DNA from: Edolisoma coerulescens
Taxonomy: Eukaryota > Chordata > Aves > Passeriformes > Campephagidae
Length of the DNA stretch: 64,000 nucleotides
Assembly (NCBI GenBank): GCA_013397115.1
Contig: VWZW01001654.1
Span: 124,001 to 188,000, forward strand
Direction of reading: 5' to 3'
A program made the translations under genes and the position numbers. The notes under the pieces were generated by a model. It saw nothing but the letters and a program-made list of their open reading frames with translations. It was not told where the DNA came from and made no database searches. Each line of letters opens with the position of its first letter. Within the stretch, counting starts at the first letter, position 1. Below are positions 11,186-24,400 of this stretch, one piece after another.

Positions 11186-11500
11186 CTTACAGATATGGGT
11201 AGGAAAGGACCTCGATCACCTTGTCCAGCCCACTGCTAACTTAGACAGCCATATGATACCTAGGCCTGAGAAATCTGTCTTTGTAGACTCAAGTTCTGGT
11301 CCCACTACCCTTTTTGAAAGGCTGCTCCACAGCTTTTCTTTGTAGACGATTGGAGACCTTTCTCGAATGACATGGGAACATCCTCTGTCAGAATTGTCCT
11401 TTTAGCTGGTTTGCAGCATCTGTAGCTTCTTCCCCCTAGGCAGAAGAGGCTATTTTTCTGGTCTGAAAGCTCTTTATACCTTTTATCTTCAGTATAAATG
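11186..11500 (-). mobile_element. Possible ancient CR1/L3-like LINE relic
   Basis: Read on the + strand, GGAAAGGACCTCGATCACC then GTCCAGCCCACTGCTAAC resembles the antisense of an avian CR1 3' end. AAGGCTGCTCCACAGCTTTT, further on, resembles the CR1/L3 segment equivalent to AGGCTGTTCCAGAGC. Intervening sequence matches poorly. If real, this is a highly diverged copy whose sense strand is -. A repeat-library alignment would settle it. Confidence 0.35.
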
Positions 11501-14500
11501 CTGGGTCCAGACACTTGCAGCTGCAAAATGGCATCTGGATTTGCTTCCTTCTTTCACCATTTTCCAGACTGCTGCTATGTTCTTCCTATAAAAAAATTAA
11601 AGGAGTTAGAGCTGAAGTTTGTCAGGATGATATTTCTGTTGAAGAATTTGGGTGTTTTCCCCATGATGTTTCTTATTTGCAAATTATTGATCTTAAGTTT
11701 ATTTTTAGTTTTTCTTCATCTGTTGTGTTTGGTTTGGATTTTGAAAAGTAGGTATTGACCTTTGTGTTTGCAGTCTCGGTAAAGATGATAATCGACAAGT
11801 ACAGTACTACAGCAGGAGCCCACAGGATTGTTTGTATCCTGCTGTGCAAACTGGAAGTCTTGTTCTCCTTCCTGTAACCTCTCCACACTCTCAGGCAGAG
11901 GAGGTAGATCAGGGAGTAAGGGGGATTACTGCATTCCTCTGACTGTCCAGATATTTTAACTACAGTGAGTGGTTCTTTTAGCAAATACCATCTTGTTTTT
12001 GCTGCAAGTCATTTCATATGAACTTCAGTAGAAAACAAACCCCGGGCAGTCCTAAAATCTTATACAATCTCCAGGTACTTGGATCATCTGTCAGGGCTCC
12101 TGCATGTTCTGCAGTGCCATGGCTCACTTTCCCGTTGGCTGTTTGCTCATGTGGGTTGGCCTGAGGTGCGTCTTTCCTCTCCAAAGGAATTTGCCTTTGT
12201 ATTATTTTGCATCTCCTGTACAAGATTTTATTTTTTCACTTTGTTTCATGTTCTGACTTCTGATGCATATGGGATGTTCCAAGGTCAAACAGAAGTGTTG
12301 GGTGTCTCTTTTCCTGCCTCCTGTGATTATCATCTCTAACAAACACAATTTTAATTGGTGCCACTGAGACAGTGCAGGGCCAATTGTTTCTTATTAGAGA
12401 TGAGATTGGATTCAGAGTTTATAGTTTCACTTCCAGTTTCTAGTTTGCAGGAAAAAGCCATTTTTAGTAATACTTTGCTTTCTGATCCTGGCACATTTTG
12501 AACTTCATGTAATTTGGGACTGTTTACATATTCATAATATTGCCACGTCTCAATTGAAATTAGTGTTTTAGAAGCATGGAGAGAGCTGGCAGGCATGAGG
12601 TACCACAAATCTTACGTGTACAGCATTTCTCAGTTTTTTCATTGGAGACTGAGCCAAATGTTGCTTTGCTGCCTGGTCATACTGCAGTTTTATACCAATA
12701 ACCTCTGTGAAATAAATGCGGTTACGCTTATGCCTGTGGGTTTTAGTGAATATATATTTTATAGGTTGTTTTCTGAAAGACTTGATTATGTTGCTTTTGA
12801 AGTCAGTTGGAATTTCACATCTTTTGTGGCCCAAACATAAAGCATGCTTGCCTAGCCAGTCAATGAGTTATTCTGCTCAACTAGGGTGCAGATTGGATTT
12901 CCTTTTTTTCCTTGGTTGGACATTATCCATACCAGTTTTGTCTGGCATTGGAACATAAATTGTTTTTTTTTCATTTGAGTTCCTCTGGGAGATGTTTAAA
13001 ATGAAATCAGAAATTGACGATACGAAAAGCAGAGCTAATAAACACTATGCATACCCAGCTACTGAACTTATATCCTTGCCACATTTTGGGAAGCCTTGGG
13101 GTGTATTGGATTGGAACTTAACTTCTCTTTTTTTCCCCCCTTGTTTATCATCATTTAGCACAGTAATTCTTATCAGCCACGTAGAGCACTGGGCAAAGGA
13201 ACCATCAGCTGTCAATGGTCTCATGATTTTCAGTACAGATGGCAGTGTTCCTAGAGCTGAATTAATTGGGATCATTTCCTACCGCTGTCCATGGGGGCAA
13301 ATGGAGCTGGGTGTGGTCTGAAACAATTCCCTTCCCAGACCCACTCCCTGCGTGCAATGGTTGGGAGGAAAGGAATTCGATGGGCACTGGAGCTATTTCC
13401 CATTAGGGGGCAAACTTAAACAGCAAGATTTTGGAAGGAAGTGTGTGTTATTTGGACTACTCAAAGTTGTTAAACAGGGGAGAGAAGCAGCCAGTTGTGA
13501 CTCCTCCATTTTTTATATTATGGGATCAGTTTTCAGAGAGGAGAATGATTGTGGGTGCTCTATGCTGTAATTGCTGTCAGGACCTCCAAAGAGAGGCCTT
13601 CAGTCTCTCTGGATGCTCAGAGGTCCAGGTGAGAAGGGAAGGCCCATCTCAACAAACAGGCTCCCTGTGTCCTAGTTTTCATAGTCTCTCTTTCATAAAG
13701 ACAAACTCAGGCATGTTCAGTTTGTAAATTAGGACACCTACATTTAGATGTCTATGTGTAGGTGTCACCATGTGGGTAAAGTGAGCTCAGCAGAACTTAG
13801 AGAGCTGTCCAGGAGATCACTTACAGCATTTTCAGATAAGGCAGTTGGAACCTGGTGGGACCTAAAGCCCCAGGCTGACATGGGGTCACATACATATGAC
13901 TTTATGTAGGTGACTTTAGCTGAATCCTACCCTTTATGTCTATTGTCTGCTTTGCTGTTTTGTTTTTGGTTTTTTTTTCATGTAGGGCAGAAATACTTAC
14001 ATTCTCCCATAAGAAGTTGAAGAGGACTCCAACAAAAATCACTAAATCCTTGTACCAGCTCATGCAAAGGTAGATGGACTTTCCATGTTCCTTGAAAAAC
14101 CTGGCTTTGTGCTGCAAACAGGTTGAGGTGATGGTCGAGAAGAGCAAAGGCATCAGCATCTGTCAATACTAAAGCCTAGCACAAGGAAAGCAGGAGGGTG
14201 TCTGGGGCTTGGCTCCCAGATAGCTTGGGATCCACCTACCTTTATAAAGATAAGCCGCTTTCTGTGTTTCTAATTATTCAGAAGTAATTACTTTTAGTAG
14301 TATTATTTCTCCAGCAAGATTTTACTTTGAAAAATGTCCAGTTGCCCGTACAGCTGATGTTAATGAACCTGCAAGTTTTGGCTCAGGGCTGGTGTTGACC
14401 AAGTGGGATGAACTGAGTCAATATCTGTATCAGTGAAATGAATCCAGAAACATTTAGATCAGATGTTTTCCCCCTCACTCCCCTTTGCATTCAGGCCGTC

Positions 14501-14759
14501 TTTCACCAGTGTACTGTAGTGGCACCTGAATAAACACTTGCAAATATTTATAATTCCCCACCTTCTCATAGGGGGCTTTCTGAGATCTTTCCCACAACTC
14601 TCCCATATTAAACAGTTGAATCCCTCTTCTTTCTTAATATAAACATGAAGGTAATGTGCCCCTTGTCACAGCAGACATCTGTTACATGTATAGTAGTTAT
14701 TCTGTAGCTCACAGATTAATCATTGTGCTCCCTCTCATTTTGCACTGCAATCTGAAAAT
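11501..14759. other. Non-coding, nothing recognised
   Basis: Unique sequence. Open frames of up to 109 codons (12992-13321 +) overlap others on the opposite strand and lack domains. A 10-bp-stem inverted repeat lies at 13733-13766. No repeat family or RNA gene recognised. Confidence 0.6.
13733..13766. repeat. Short perfect inverted repeat
   Basis: GACACCTACA (13733-13742) and its exact reverse complement TGTAGGTGTC (13757-13766) flank a 14-base loop. The stem is too short for a microRNA precursor. It may be chance. Confidence 0.6.
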
Positions 14760-15135
14760 TACAATGATTCCTTGAAGCGACGGAAATCAGGTTTGTTCGT
14801 TGTATTATTAATAAACTTTAAATCACTCCCATATTCGTAACTGGGTTTTTGAGTTTTGTTGCAGTCTCCAGATGACAAATATTGGCTGCTAAAGACACTT
14901 TACTACGATCGACTTTGCTAATTGCCATGAATGAATTGAATTGAACATTAATTAACTATTTCTGTAAAGGGCTCATCACAGGAAAGCCTTCTACACTTGT
15001 GTAAATTTATATTTAACATCCCATGACAAATGCACGCCTTTCAGCAATTGGTTTGCAACTCCTGACAAATGTTTCTATTTCATTTTATAAGTTATGAGTT
15101 TAGTCACTGCATCAAAAATAGCCATGGCTTACATT
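14760..15135. promoter_or_regulatory. AT-rich block with retained CpGs, enhancer candidate
   Basis: About 375 bases of AT-rich DNA carry several CpGs (GCGACGG near 14777, CGTAAC near 14838, ACGATCGA near 14906) and an ATTAATTAA homeodomain core at 14947-14955. It has no simple repeats and no usable open frame. AT-rich blocks with homeodomain cores and retained CpG are typical of vertebrate conserved non-coding enhancers. Conservation is not shown here, so this is a candidate only. Confidence 0.25.
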
Positions 15136-16002
15136 TGCTTTAAGACAAATTACTCTTGAAATGCATTTCCAGTCTTTTGGGAATCAGCAGGCTCTCTATA
15201 AAATGAGGATCTTTCTCCCATTTTTCCTGAATGTTTATGTTTTATATAACAAGAGAATTAAAAATATCCATGAAGGCACTGCAATTATTCATGTGTTGGG
15301 CATGATGCAGCTCTGGCATTTGTTCCAAACCAGATTTGCTGTGCTTTTTTTTTGGCTTAGGTTTCAAGTTTCCATCACTGGAAAATAATTATATATTAAT
15401 AGTTATACTAGTTATACTTGGGATCCATCCTTGTATTGCCACCCTCCAGAGAAGGGTTTGGAGGAATGCTGGGTCAGCCCTTTTGTGACCATCTTTTATT
15501 CTTTAGGACAGAAATTTGGTGCTCCCAATATAATCCTAAATGGTTTATTTTGCCATTGCAGCAGCAATGGCAAACCTTGAATTGTGCTACAAAGACTGCT
15601 TTGCTATGGCTGAGCAGCTGAGCATATTGTACAGTCTCCTACTATGTGTCAGGATTTTATTTTCCATATGTACAACCATGTGGTTCCTGCTGCAAATATT
15701 TGAAAGCTAAGCAGAAAGATGTGGTGAGCACTCAACCCAATTGCTGATATGCAGCTAAATGATGTTTTAAGCTATTTTGATGTTGAATAAATGCTAGGAG
15801 GACCAAGGCACCCATCTAGCAGGAGTGGGAAAGGACTGAAAATAAAATTACAGCTACCCATAATGTCAAATATTACAGATGAGTTCTTTGGGTTTTTTTC
15901 ACAGCATAGTTTTTTAAAAGTCTTGACTTCAAAACTTCCTTATCGTGGAAAGAAGAGTTCAAGAGCAATTTCAAGGAAATGTCTCTAGAGTATTCATTTA
16001 AC
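15136..16002. other. Non-coding, nothing recognised
   Basis: Unique AT-rich sequence with open frames of at most 75 codons and no recognisable product or repeat. Confidence 0.65.
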
Positions 16003-16062
16003 TACACATATACATATATATATATACACATATATATGTACATGTGTTTGTATGTGTGTATG
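16003..16062 (+). repeat. Alternating TA/CA/TG microsatellite
   Basis: From 16003 to 16047 the sequence alternates strictly pyrimidine-purine (TA, CA and TG steps) for 45 bases, then continues as TATGTGTGTATG. It includes the self-complementary core ACATATATATGT. Such tracts can adopt Z-DNA or cruciform shapes and vary in length between individuals. Confidence 0.9.
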
Positions 16063-19000
16063 TTTATTTATTGTTTTCTATAGGCCTTTTTCACACGATT
16101 TCCCTTTGCATTTGGTTTGCATTACAGCATGGGCTCGAGTAATTGCTCTTGGAGAAGACTTGTACAAATATACATCAATTTAATCTATTTTTCCTAATAG
16201 AAAGGATTCTCTGTGATTTTCTTGGCTCTGTTGAGTTTATGCCACATACATCCACTTTATAGTATTGTCCATGGTTTATCTTCATTAGTCTCAGGTTTTA
16301 TAATTCTTTGTCCTTCATATGGCTTGAATTTTGTGCAGAGCCTGGGACTGCATATATTGGGAAATAGCCTGGAATTCAGGAGAATCAGGGTCACTTTTCT
16401 TCTTTATGATCTTTGGCCTTTTTGACTCCAGACGAGTTCTTTGTGCCTCTGACTCCTCCTGCATTTCTGTCTGGTTAGAATCTGAGACCAAGCTCTTCAG
16501 GGACTCTGGCTTTGTACCCACATGGTGACTCAAGAAATCTGCAGGTGACTAGGTGTCGCCATGGCTCCCAAAAGGTGTTTGCTTTAGGAAAAAAATTTCA
16601 TCAGAAGTAAAATATATTCTCAGTATTTTCTCATGACCTGTTAAGTCCATCTACAGGCTTGTTGTATGGCCACGAGTGTTTTTGCAGCTACACAGAGGGA
16701 AATATGCATCCTTCTTCCTGGAATGGAGTCTTACATAGACTTCAGTTTTTTTGGGGGCATTTGTATGCTCTCTTCCCTTCAGGGCTGTCTCATACATTGT
16801 CAGCGCTGTGTGTTTGTTTGCAAACCTGAATCTTGCTGTGCAGCTGCAAAGACTCTGACTCCTTGTTATGGATGGAGGAAACCACTGCCATCGTATTCCA
16901 CCTTGGGCTCTGCAGAGTGCCAAGTTTGGGCCAGTCAGCACTGCCTTCAGTAGCTGGATCAGCTGGATCTTCAACTACAAGCTCATGCTTGAAGCAACTC
17001 TGGTCGGTAACCCTGTGCATTTACACCACCGTTGGACTGTTTAACCCAGCACCCTTAACCTTACAGGTTAGGTTGGCTGAAACTAATGACTGGTCCCTCT
17101 GCTGAGCTCTGCTCCAGTGTGATGAAAGGGTGAGTGAGTTTGGCTACTACTGTTTGTGCTCTGCAATTACGCATCTGCTTGTTAGGTAGATTTTTGGGGT
17201 GTTGGTGCTTGGGCGTCTGGCAGCTGAGAAAGCTGCCTTGAATGTGCAGTGGTTTGTAGTCAGAGCCAGGTAGATATATTCAGTTAAAATTTAATTCCAG
17301 GCTTGTGGTTTACCCTTGAAAAGCTTTCTTCCATCCAGCAGCAGCACCAAGCTCTCAACCAGACCGAAGCTGAGTCAGCTGTCTGTTTTCCAGGTGCCTA
17401 TCTTCTGAAGTGCTGAAACATCTTATGCATTTCACTGCCTCCTGTGTCATGGGAACCCCAGTAAAAGCAAATGACTGGAGGAGAGCTTGCCTTTCTAGCA
17501 TTTCCAGGCACATCAATGAGACAAGTTCATGGAAGAACTCTCCTCCCAGGCCTATTAAATGTTAAGATGCTGATCTGACCACTGGCTCAGAAAGTCTTAG
17601 ATTGTGCAGAGCCAGGATCAAGTAGAATATACAAGGGAAAGATCTCTGTCTGCTTTCCCTTGTCTCTTACTCTGTTCCAAAATATTCACTGCTCTCAAAT
17701 CATCTTCTGAATTAAATGGATCTTCAGTGTGGTCCTGCAGAGCTGAATTTCTTCTCCTAACTGCTTGGAGTGTTTCTCAGCTATTTGAAAGCACTGTGTG
17801 GTCTCCACAGAAAGTTGTCAAGGGACCCAGATCACAAGCTGGACAAAATGTATCCACTGTATGACATTTAATATGAATGTTTTAGTAATCTCTAGTGGAC
17901 CAAAGGAGTGATCTGCACTGAGTAGAGGCAGACATCAGGGCTGACTAAGGAGAGTAGTCCTAAATATGCAAGTTTACCAGTCCCATCAGTGTTCATATTT
18001 GGATCATGTGTTCCTGGATGGCTATGAGCAATGTGGGGCTGGAGAAATCCTGCTGAATAGTCTGAAAAACTGATCTAGGTGGATTGTCAGGGGGCACTTG
18101 AATTAGCAGGAAAACTTGACTCCAGAAGAAAGGGAGCAGCTGGGGAGGTGGGGATGTATCTGAATTCAAGGTCCCAGGACCTACAGCAAGGAGAGGCAAG
18201 ATAGAAATTCTGGCAGAGTGGAGTTGAAACAGCTATGCAGGAGCTGAAGTATGGCTGAGGATTTCATTCAAGTTATGATTTAGTCATTTATTTTTCTTTC
18301 TGTGCTTGTATCTAAAACCCCATCTTTAAATCTTGCGTAGTAGACAGTCCTGCTAAAAATGTCTATGCATTTGTCATTAAACTTAGGTTGAAGTAGTAGA
18401 AGATGATACTGGTAAAACTTAGGGTATGTTGTTCCCATGGTGGTGGTAGATCAGAGTAAAGAAGGGTACAGGTAATGTAAACGGTTGCCCAAAGGAAGTT
18501 AGGGACCATAGTCTGCTTCCACTAAGCCAGAAAAATATGGGCTTAGCTCTGACAGATGCTCCCCCTTCCTTCAAGAAGGGAAGTAGAGGCGGGCACCAAG
18601 ACTGTTCCAAAGTACTGAGAAGAGTTGCCCTTAGCATCTGGCATCTGACAGGGCTTTTTATGTATTCTGGATTATGCTGTAGTTTGAGATACATCACAAG
18701 TAACATATAGGGCAAATCATGGTTTTTTCTTGGTCCATCCCTATGTATAATAGGGGCAGAATGATATCCCTAATCAGGCAAGCTAGAAAGAGAAATATAC
18801 TAAAATAAGGTTAGCTGGTCAGAGAAGAATGGCAGCAAAAACAATAGAGTTATTTTAGCTAATTATATAGGAGAAAGCAAAACTAACATAAGGTTTTACC
18901 CTGCTATTTGGCTTGGTGGCAGAATTCAGTCCTGCCTTGCTTCTGTCATCTGAGGAGCTGTAGGACTCACTGATCAACCAGCAACCATTCATGGTTGTCA

Positions 19001-21169
19001 GAATGGATCAAATTGATTGTTTATTAATAAAAAAATAACTAATTGGTGTTATAGTCTGTTCATTATTGCCTGTTTGCAGTTCTTCCATAAATTAAAAACC
19101 CCACATAGATATTAAGCCTGGCAAGAGCTTTTCTTTAGAGTGTGTAGTGTACACTCCATACTACAGTGTGCTTAGCTATAGCACTCACCAATATGTTGTG
19201 GTAATAAAGGGAACATTTTCAATAATAGCAGCTCACATACTGCGTGCATGGACATGAATTGTTGAATAAGTTACCATTAAATATGCATAGCAATCAGTGA
19301 CAGACTCTGAGATACTGAGCCTTTTCCTTAAGTAACTGATATTACTGGATGCTTGACAGTTCCACTGTATGATCGTTTTCATGAATTTCCTGCCTTTGAA
19401 ATTCCAAATGGACCACTTCAATCTCTACAGAGACATTAATTTTACATCTGCTTTTTTTTTTATCCCTTAGAGCTGAATTTTTTAATTAACACTAAATAAA
19501 TATTCTTTACAAAGTGTTATTAACAATAGCCATGAAATCCAGTGGGTAACTGGTTTGAACTGCAGCTGTCCTGTTTCCTTTTTTACATCACTGGGGGCAG
19601 CCCTGTCTGTGCTTTGTCCAAATGAGCTCTTCTGCCCATACACCTCTCTCCTCACATTCAGACCGTTGTGATTCCAGTTGAGTGGCAGCCTATTAGGTCC
19701 CAGTGTTTCAAAGCATACAGTGATTTCCCATCAACATCAAAGCAAATTACTCTGATTTAGTTTCTCTTTAGAAGAGGAAGTGGTCCTTTATTTTCCCACT
19801 GCAACTTGTTCATCCTTGCTAAGTGCTGCTGCAGATATCATTCCCTCTGTACAGCTTCCTTTTTCTTGTTTTCCCCTTCAATCTGAGAATTTCAGTCACG
19901 CAGTTTCATTTGCCATTTTAAAGGAATGTATTTTGCAAGCGCAGCTCTCGCTCTTGTGCTCTTCTGATGTAATTGGAATAAGTTGATTTGGCCACATAGC
20001 TTTCAAAAATTTGGAAGGGCTATTAAAGAGCAAGCAAATTTATCATATTTTGTGTCATTTACATCCCATTTTCATATCAAAACACATAGCTTCTGAAATA
20101 CTAATTTCAGAGTTTTAAATTGGTTTTTGTACACTTCCGTTGAACTTCTTTAGGGCAAATTTCCCCCTTCATGCATTGCTAGACCCCAATTCACAGATTA
20201 ACTTTAAATGCCAGTAACTTTTCATAGAAAGAAAGAAGTCATAATACTACTAAATGAAAACCCATCTCCCTCCAGGCTCAAGTTGAAAAGTGAGGTTTCT
20301 ACAAATTTCTAAAAGTTCTCTCTGAGATTTCTAGATTACTCTTAAAATAGGAGAGGAAGAGGATGAAAAAAAGAGGAATTGGCAAAGTCCTTGGAAATAA
20401 CCAACAATTCTGAAATCATTTCCTTCATATAATTATGCATTTTCATCTGATCTTTTTCCTCTTACTCAGAATTAGCTTGCATTTATGCTTTTAAGACCTC
20501 CTTAACTTCTGTAGAGAAGAGATTTAATGAGGCTGATGATTTGATGCCAGCCACCAATGGCAATGTTTGTTAATGCCATTTTCATAGGCAGTAATGTCCA
20601 GTTGTGAAAACTGCCCAGCTTGACTGCAAAACTCATTCAAACTATCATCCTGCATGGTCTGGCGCTAATCTCGTAGATTACTGATGCAAAATTGTGAGTT
20701 CAAAGCACACATTTAGATGAAAACTGATAATTTCCAAAGGTTAGGTCACAGGGGTTTTCTAAGGAGCTACGAGCAAGGCCCAGTGTGGAAATTTGGACTT
20801 CTCGCTACAAGTGAGGACTTAACTTTGGTCCATATCCAGCAAAGATGGGAGTGAGAGACCATGAAATGCAATTTTAATTTGATTATCCAAAACTAATGAA
20901 AAAATGAATTCATGCATATTTCTGGGTTTGATCTGGAAAGATTTCTGTGTAGATTTGTCTTTAGTGTTTTGAATCAATTTTGTCTTCCAAATTCTTTCAA
21001 TAAAATCTAAGTGCAAGAGCATTCATTGTGGTTTTGCTTATTCTCTCTTGTAATAAATAGCAGTGAAAGCTGGGAGGGGAGAGTGCAGGGAGGTTGGTTT
21101 GTTTTTCTCTATATACCTGGTATTGCAGATTAAGATAAAAGCTATGAAGAAATAATTAAAACTCTCAGC
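16063..21169. other. Non-coding, no gene recognised
   Basis: About 5 kb of unique sequence. Frames of 90-107 codons at 16651-17105 overlap on both strands, so they are not genes. A small imperfect hairpin (CCTTCCTTCAAGAAGG) occurs near 18568. No transposon ends, RNA genes or splice-bounded frames could be supported. Confidence 0.65.
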
Positions 21170-21400
21170 ATTTTTTTTTTCAGTGTGCATGACAAATTAA
21201 TTATTTTTAAAGATAAATATAATTTTGGCAGCTTCTTCTCTTTAATTTATTGGCCAAATTTTCCACTATAAGCATGATTTCTACCACAATTAATTATTTA
21301 GAAAACTAATTGCAAAGTGTTTCTCAGATTCATTATTTTGGAATAAAATCTCAAAGTAATAATTTTTGGGGTAATTACTGTGGAAAAAAGGTTTTAGTCA
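21170..21400. promoter_or_regulatory. AT-rich block with two ATTAATTA cores
   Basis: ATTAATTA, a palindromic homeodomain core, occurs at 21196-21203 and 21289-21296, 93 bases apart, within AT-rich sequence that is not a simple repeat. Dimeric paired-class and LIM-homeodomain proteins bind such cores. The AT content raises the chance expectation, so this is only a weak regulatory candidate. Confidence 0.22.
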
Positions 21401-24400
21401 GGAACAATATAATGCATGTCAAAACCCAAAATCACAGTTTGCCTAGGGTTTTTTTTTAGCTACCCCATCAGAATGTACAGAGTTCTGCATTCCCGTGCCT
21501 GTGGAGCAGCCACCCGTAGGGATTTTGCTGGCTATCCCCAGGCTTACAGACGCAGGCACGTAGCAGTTCAATCTGTGTGTGAGAAAGGACACATAAGAAG
21601 TTGTTACAAAGCCCTTTGCAGATAATGACCCTTTTTGCTAATTCACAACTTAATTGTCTGGTTTGGTTTGCATTAATCTGGACAATGAATAATCTTTACT
21701 GAAGTGCAGTGTGAAAAGCAAACAGCAATCTGCAATTCTTCGGCATTTTTTTACCATTACTGCTAGAACAGTTAAAGTGCTTAGAGAGGGCACCAGGAAC
21801 AGGTGGGATTTCTTCATATACCTATTATGTGGTTTGGTATGCATCTTTTAATCTGCTTTGCAAGAAAAGACTAGAAAACCTAGTCTAGTGAGAGCCAGAA
21901 AAGTGTAGAGCAAACCTTCCTTGTCACTATGCTTCCTTCTGCCACTGCCACTCCCCCTCAGCTGGATGAGATCATGGCTTAGGTACCAGTTGCAGTCCAA
22001 GCTCAGAGAAGATGCCTTGGCTTAGATGATCCTGATCATGTCCTTTTTCCTGTCATCTTAGAGGCAGCCTTCATGACTAAGCAGAGAAGTATTCCTCCTG
22101 CTGATACAGAGCATTCACCCTTGATTTTTGCTGGCTTTATAACTACTGTACATCCACACATGTTGTAATATTGTAGAAGGAATGTTATTACAATAAAAAA
22201 AGGCTGTTTTCTTAAAGAGAGTCATGATTCTTAGGTACACACTGAAAAGGACTTGAAGAACTGTAAGTCCCACGTGGCTCTACTTGTGTTTTGCAGTGCT
22301 GGGCAGGGTTTGACAGCTCACCCTGGCACCCAGTGCCAGATGAAGGGGAGCTGGGACGATGGGTGTTTGTTAGGGTAGACCAATGGGGGATACCATTCCA
22401 TCAGGCACCATACCACTGCCGTGTGAGGTGGGCTGCCCCTCTTCTCACAGTAGGAACAGATGACTTTTCCAGAGGGCAAGAACTTGGAGAGAGTGGTTTA
22501 TTTGATCAGATGGAGCCACTGTGATAATGTGGTGTGAGCTTCCAGATAATTTAATAAGAATTGGCAAGAGCAGGCTATTAGTTCCTTGATGGTTTTTTTG
22601 ATGAGGGGAGAGAGTGGTGAGGTGTTAATTGAGAGGGAACTCTGGATGTATATGCTCAATGATGTGCTTTCCTGTCTTTTTTTCTAGACAGAGAACACCA
22701 TGCTAGAATCCTACTGACCTTTATTTATAAAGATTTCAGGCCCTGAGAAGGTCAGGGGAGGGAAGCAGATGACTGGGTGTCAGCTTGCCTAGATTTGGTC
22801 ACTGGAAAACTCGGACTGGTGGCCTGACCCCGGGCAGTGATGGAATAACAGCTCAACACCATGGAGTGCCAAGGCCCCGTGTTAGTGAGGCTGCTGTCTT
22901 CTATTTTGGATTGTGGTGAAGCTGATAAGGCTTAAATAGGAAGTCACCCTACAAGTGTCTGGGGCATGCTGGTGTTGGCTTTTTAAAATAGATGTCCACA
23001 GCTGAAACACAATGCTAACCTCTCTGAAATCCCTCCTTGGGGTGCAGTCACCCCTGACACGAGTTCTACTGAACATACAGTGGGGGTGCCAGAGTGATGA
23101 GGGCTTGAACTGCAGAAAGCGAGGGTGGGCGAAGGTCGCTGAAGGTTTGATGGATAAGAGCAGATTCCTGAGCTCCTCATTCAGGGGCTTGCTGCTGAAG
23201 CAGGACTGTGCCACTCTGCTGCAGTGGCTGCCATTGAGAGATGCTCGAAGAAGCCTCTTTTCTTTGGGCATTACCAAAATAATGAGAAAAAAATAGCAAA
23301 TGTCTGGAAGAGGAGCAGACTGAGAATTCACTTCACTATAATAAAGTTATCTCTTCATCTGTGTAGGCATTTTTGCTATACTGCCATTTCTTTACAGAGC
23401 AGACAGCTAAATGAACAGTTGAGTACCCACTTGTTCCATCAACACTCACTGAAAACCATGGTGGAAGTGCTAAATGCTTTTCTTTTTAACTCCTAAGCCA
23501 GTTTAAACTAGTAAAACTCTTCAATATTTTTTTTTGTTTGGTAAAGAGGTGGTCATATAAAATTATCAAAATTACAATAATTAGCAAATTGCAGAGAAAT
23601 GACTTTAGGACTTAAAGCTCCAATGTGTAAGCAATAGAACTGTAATTTATAAGCTGGCACACCAATTCAGCTATAGGCAACTCCAGCAGCTGCTTTGCTA
23701 CTCATTAAATTAAGTGCACAGCTATCAGACTAATTATAGCATGGAGCTATGTAGAAAAGTGAACCCAGACAGTGAGACAGGAGATATTCTGACAGAAGTA
23801 CTCCACAGCCCACTGCAGCCTGGAAATCCTGCTGCATTTTAAATGGCTCTCTCCCTGGACATGTTTGAAATGCTTCTTATTTTGTACATGTTCCTTTGTC
23901 TCTCTCTCCTCTGCCTCAAGTTCCTCAAAGATACCACTGAGTTTCAGAAGGGGAGTTACCAAAGGTGTGTCGGATGCAGCAGTTGCTGCTTTTGTTTCTT
24001 GCTCTTTGAGAATGCAAACCTATCCTGGTGATTCCTGCTTTTTTATTATTAGAACAGACTTCAGCAGCTGCCTCACCATGAGGGCAAAAAAAAGAATTAT
24101 TATTTTCTCCCTCATACCGTCTCATAAAAGGAAAGACTGGATCCAATTTCTCATATCTGCTTCTGTGTTAAGGTTGTGATTAGGGCCAGGGTAGTGTGTC
24201 AAATTGGTTTAGGTGACTAGATAACTCAGGTGATCCTAATACCTTCCTGGAAATGTCAGGTTTCATAAAAGGTGACCAACTTCTGACTTTTCTTACATGT
24301 CAGCGGGTTAATTTGTCTGCCTACCTGTGTTCATGTTTATGTTCTTGAAAACAGAAGTCAGGTGCTACTGCTCGTTTTAACTAGGCGTGTATATAAAATA

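Noticed and set aside
22882..23331. 149-codon open frame on the - strand
   Set aside because: Overlapped by a 94-codon + frame and a second - frame, no domain, no splice context and no codon pattern suggestive of coding.
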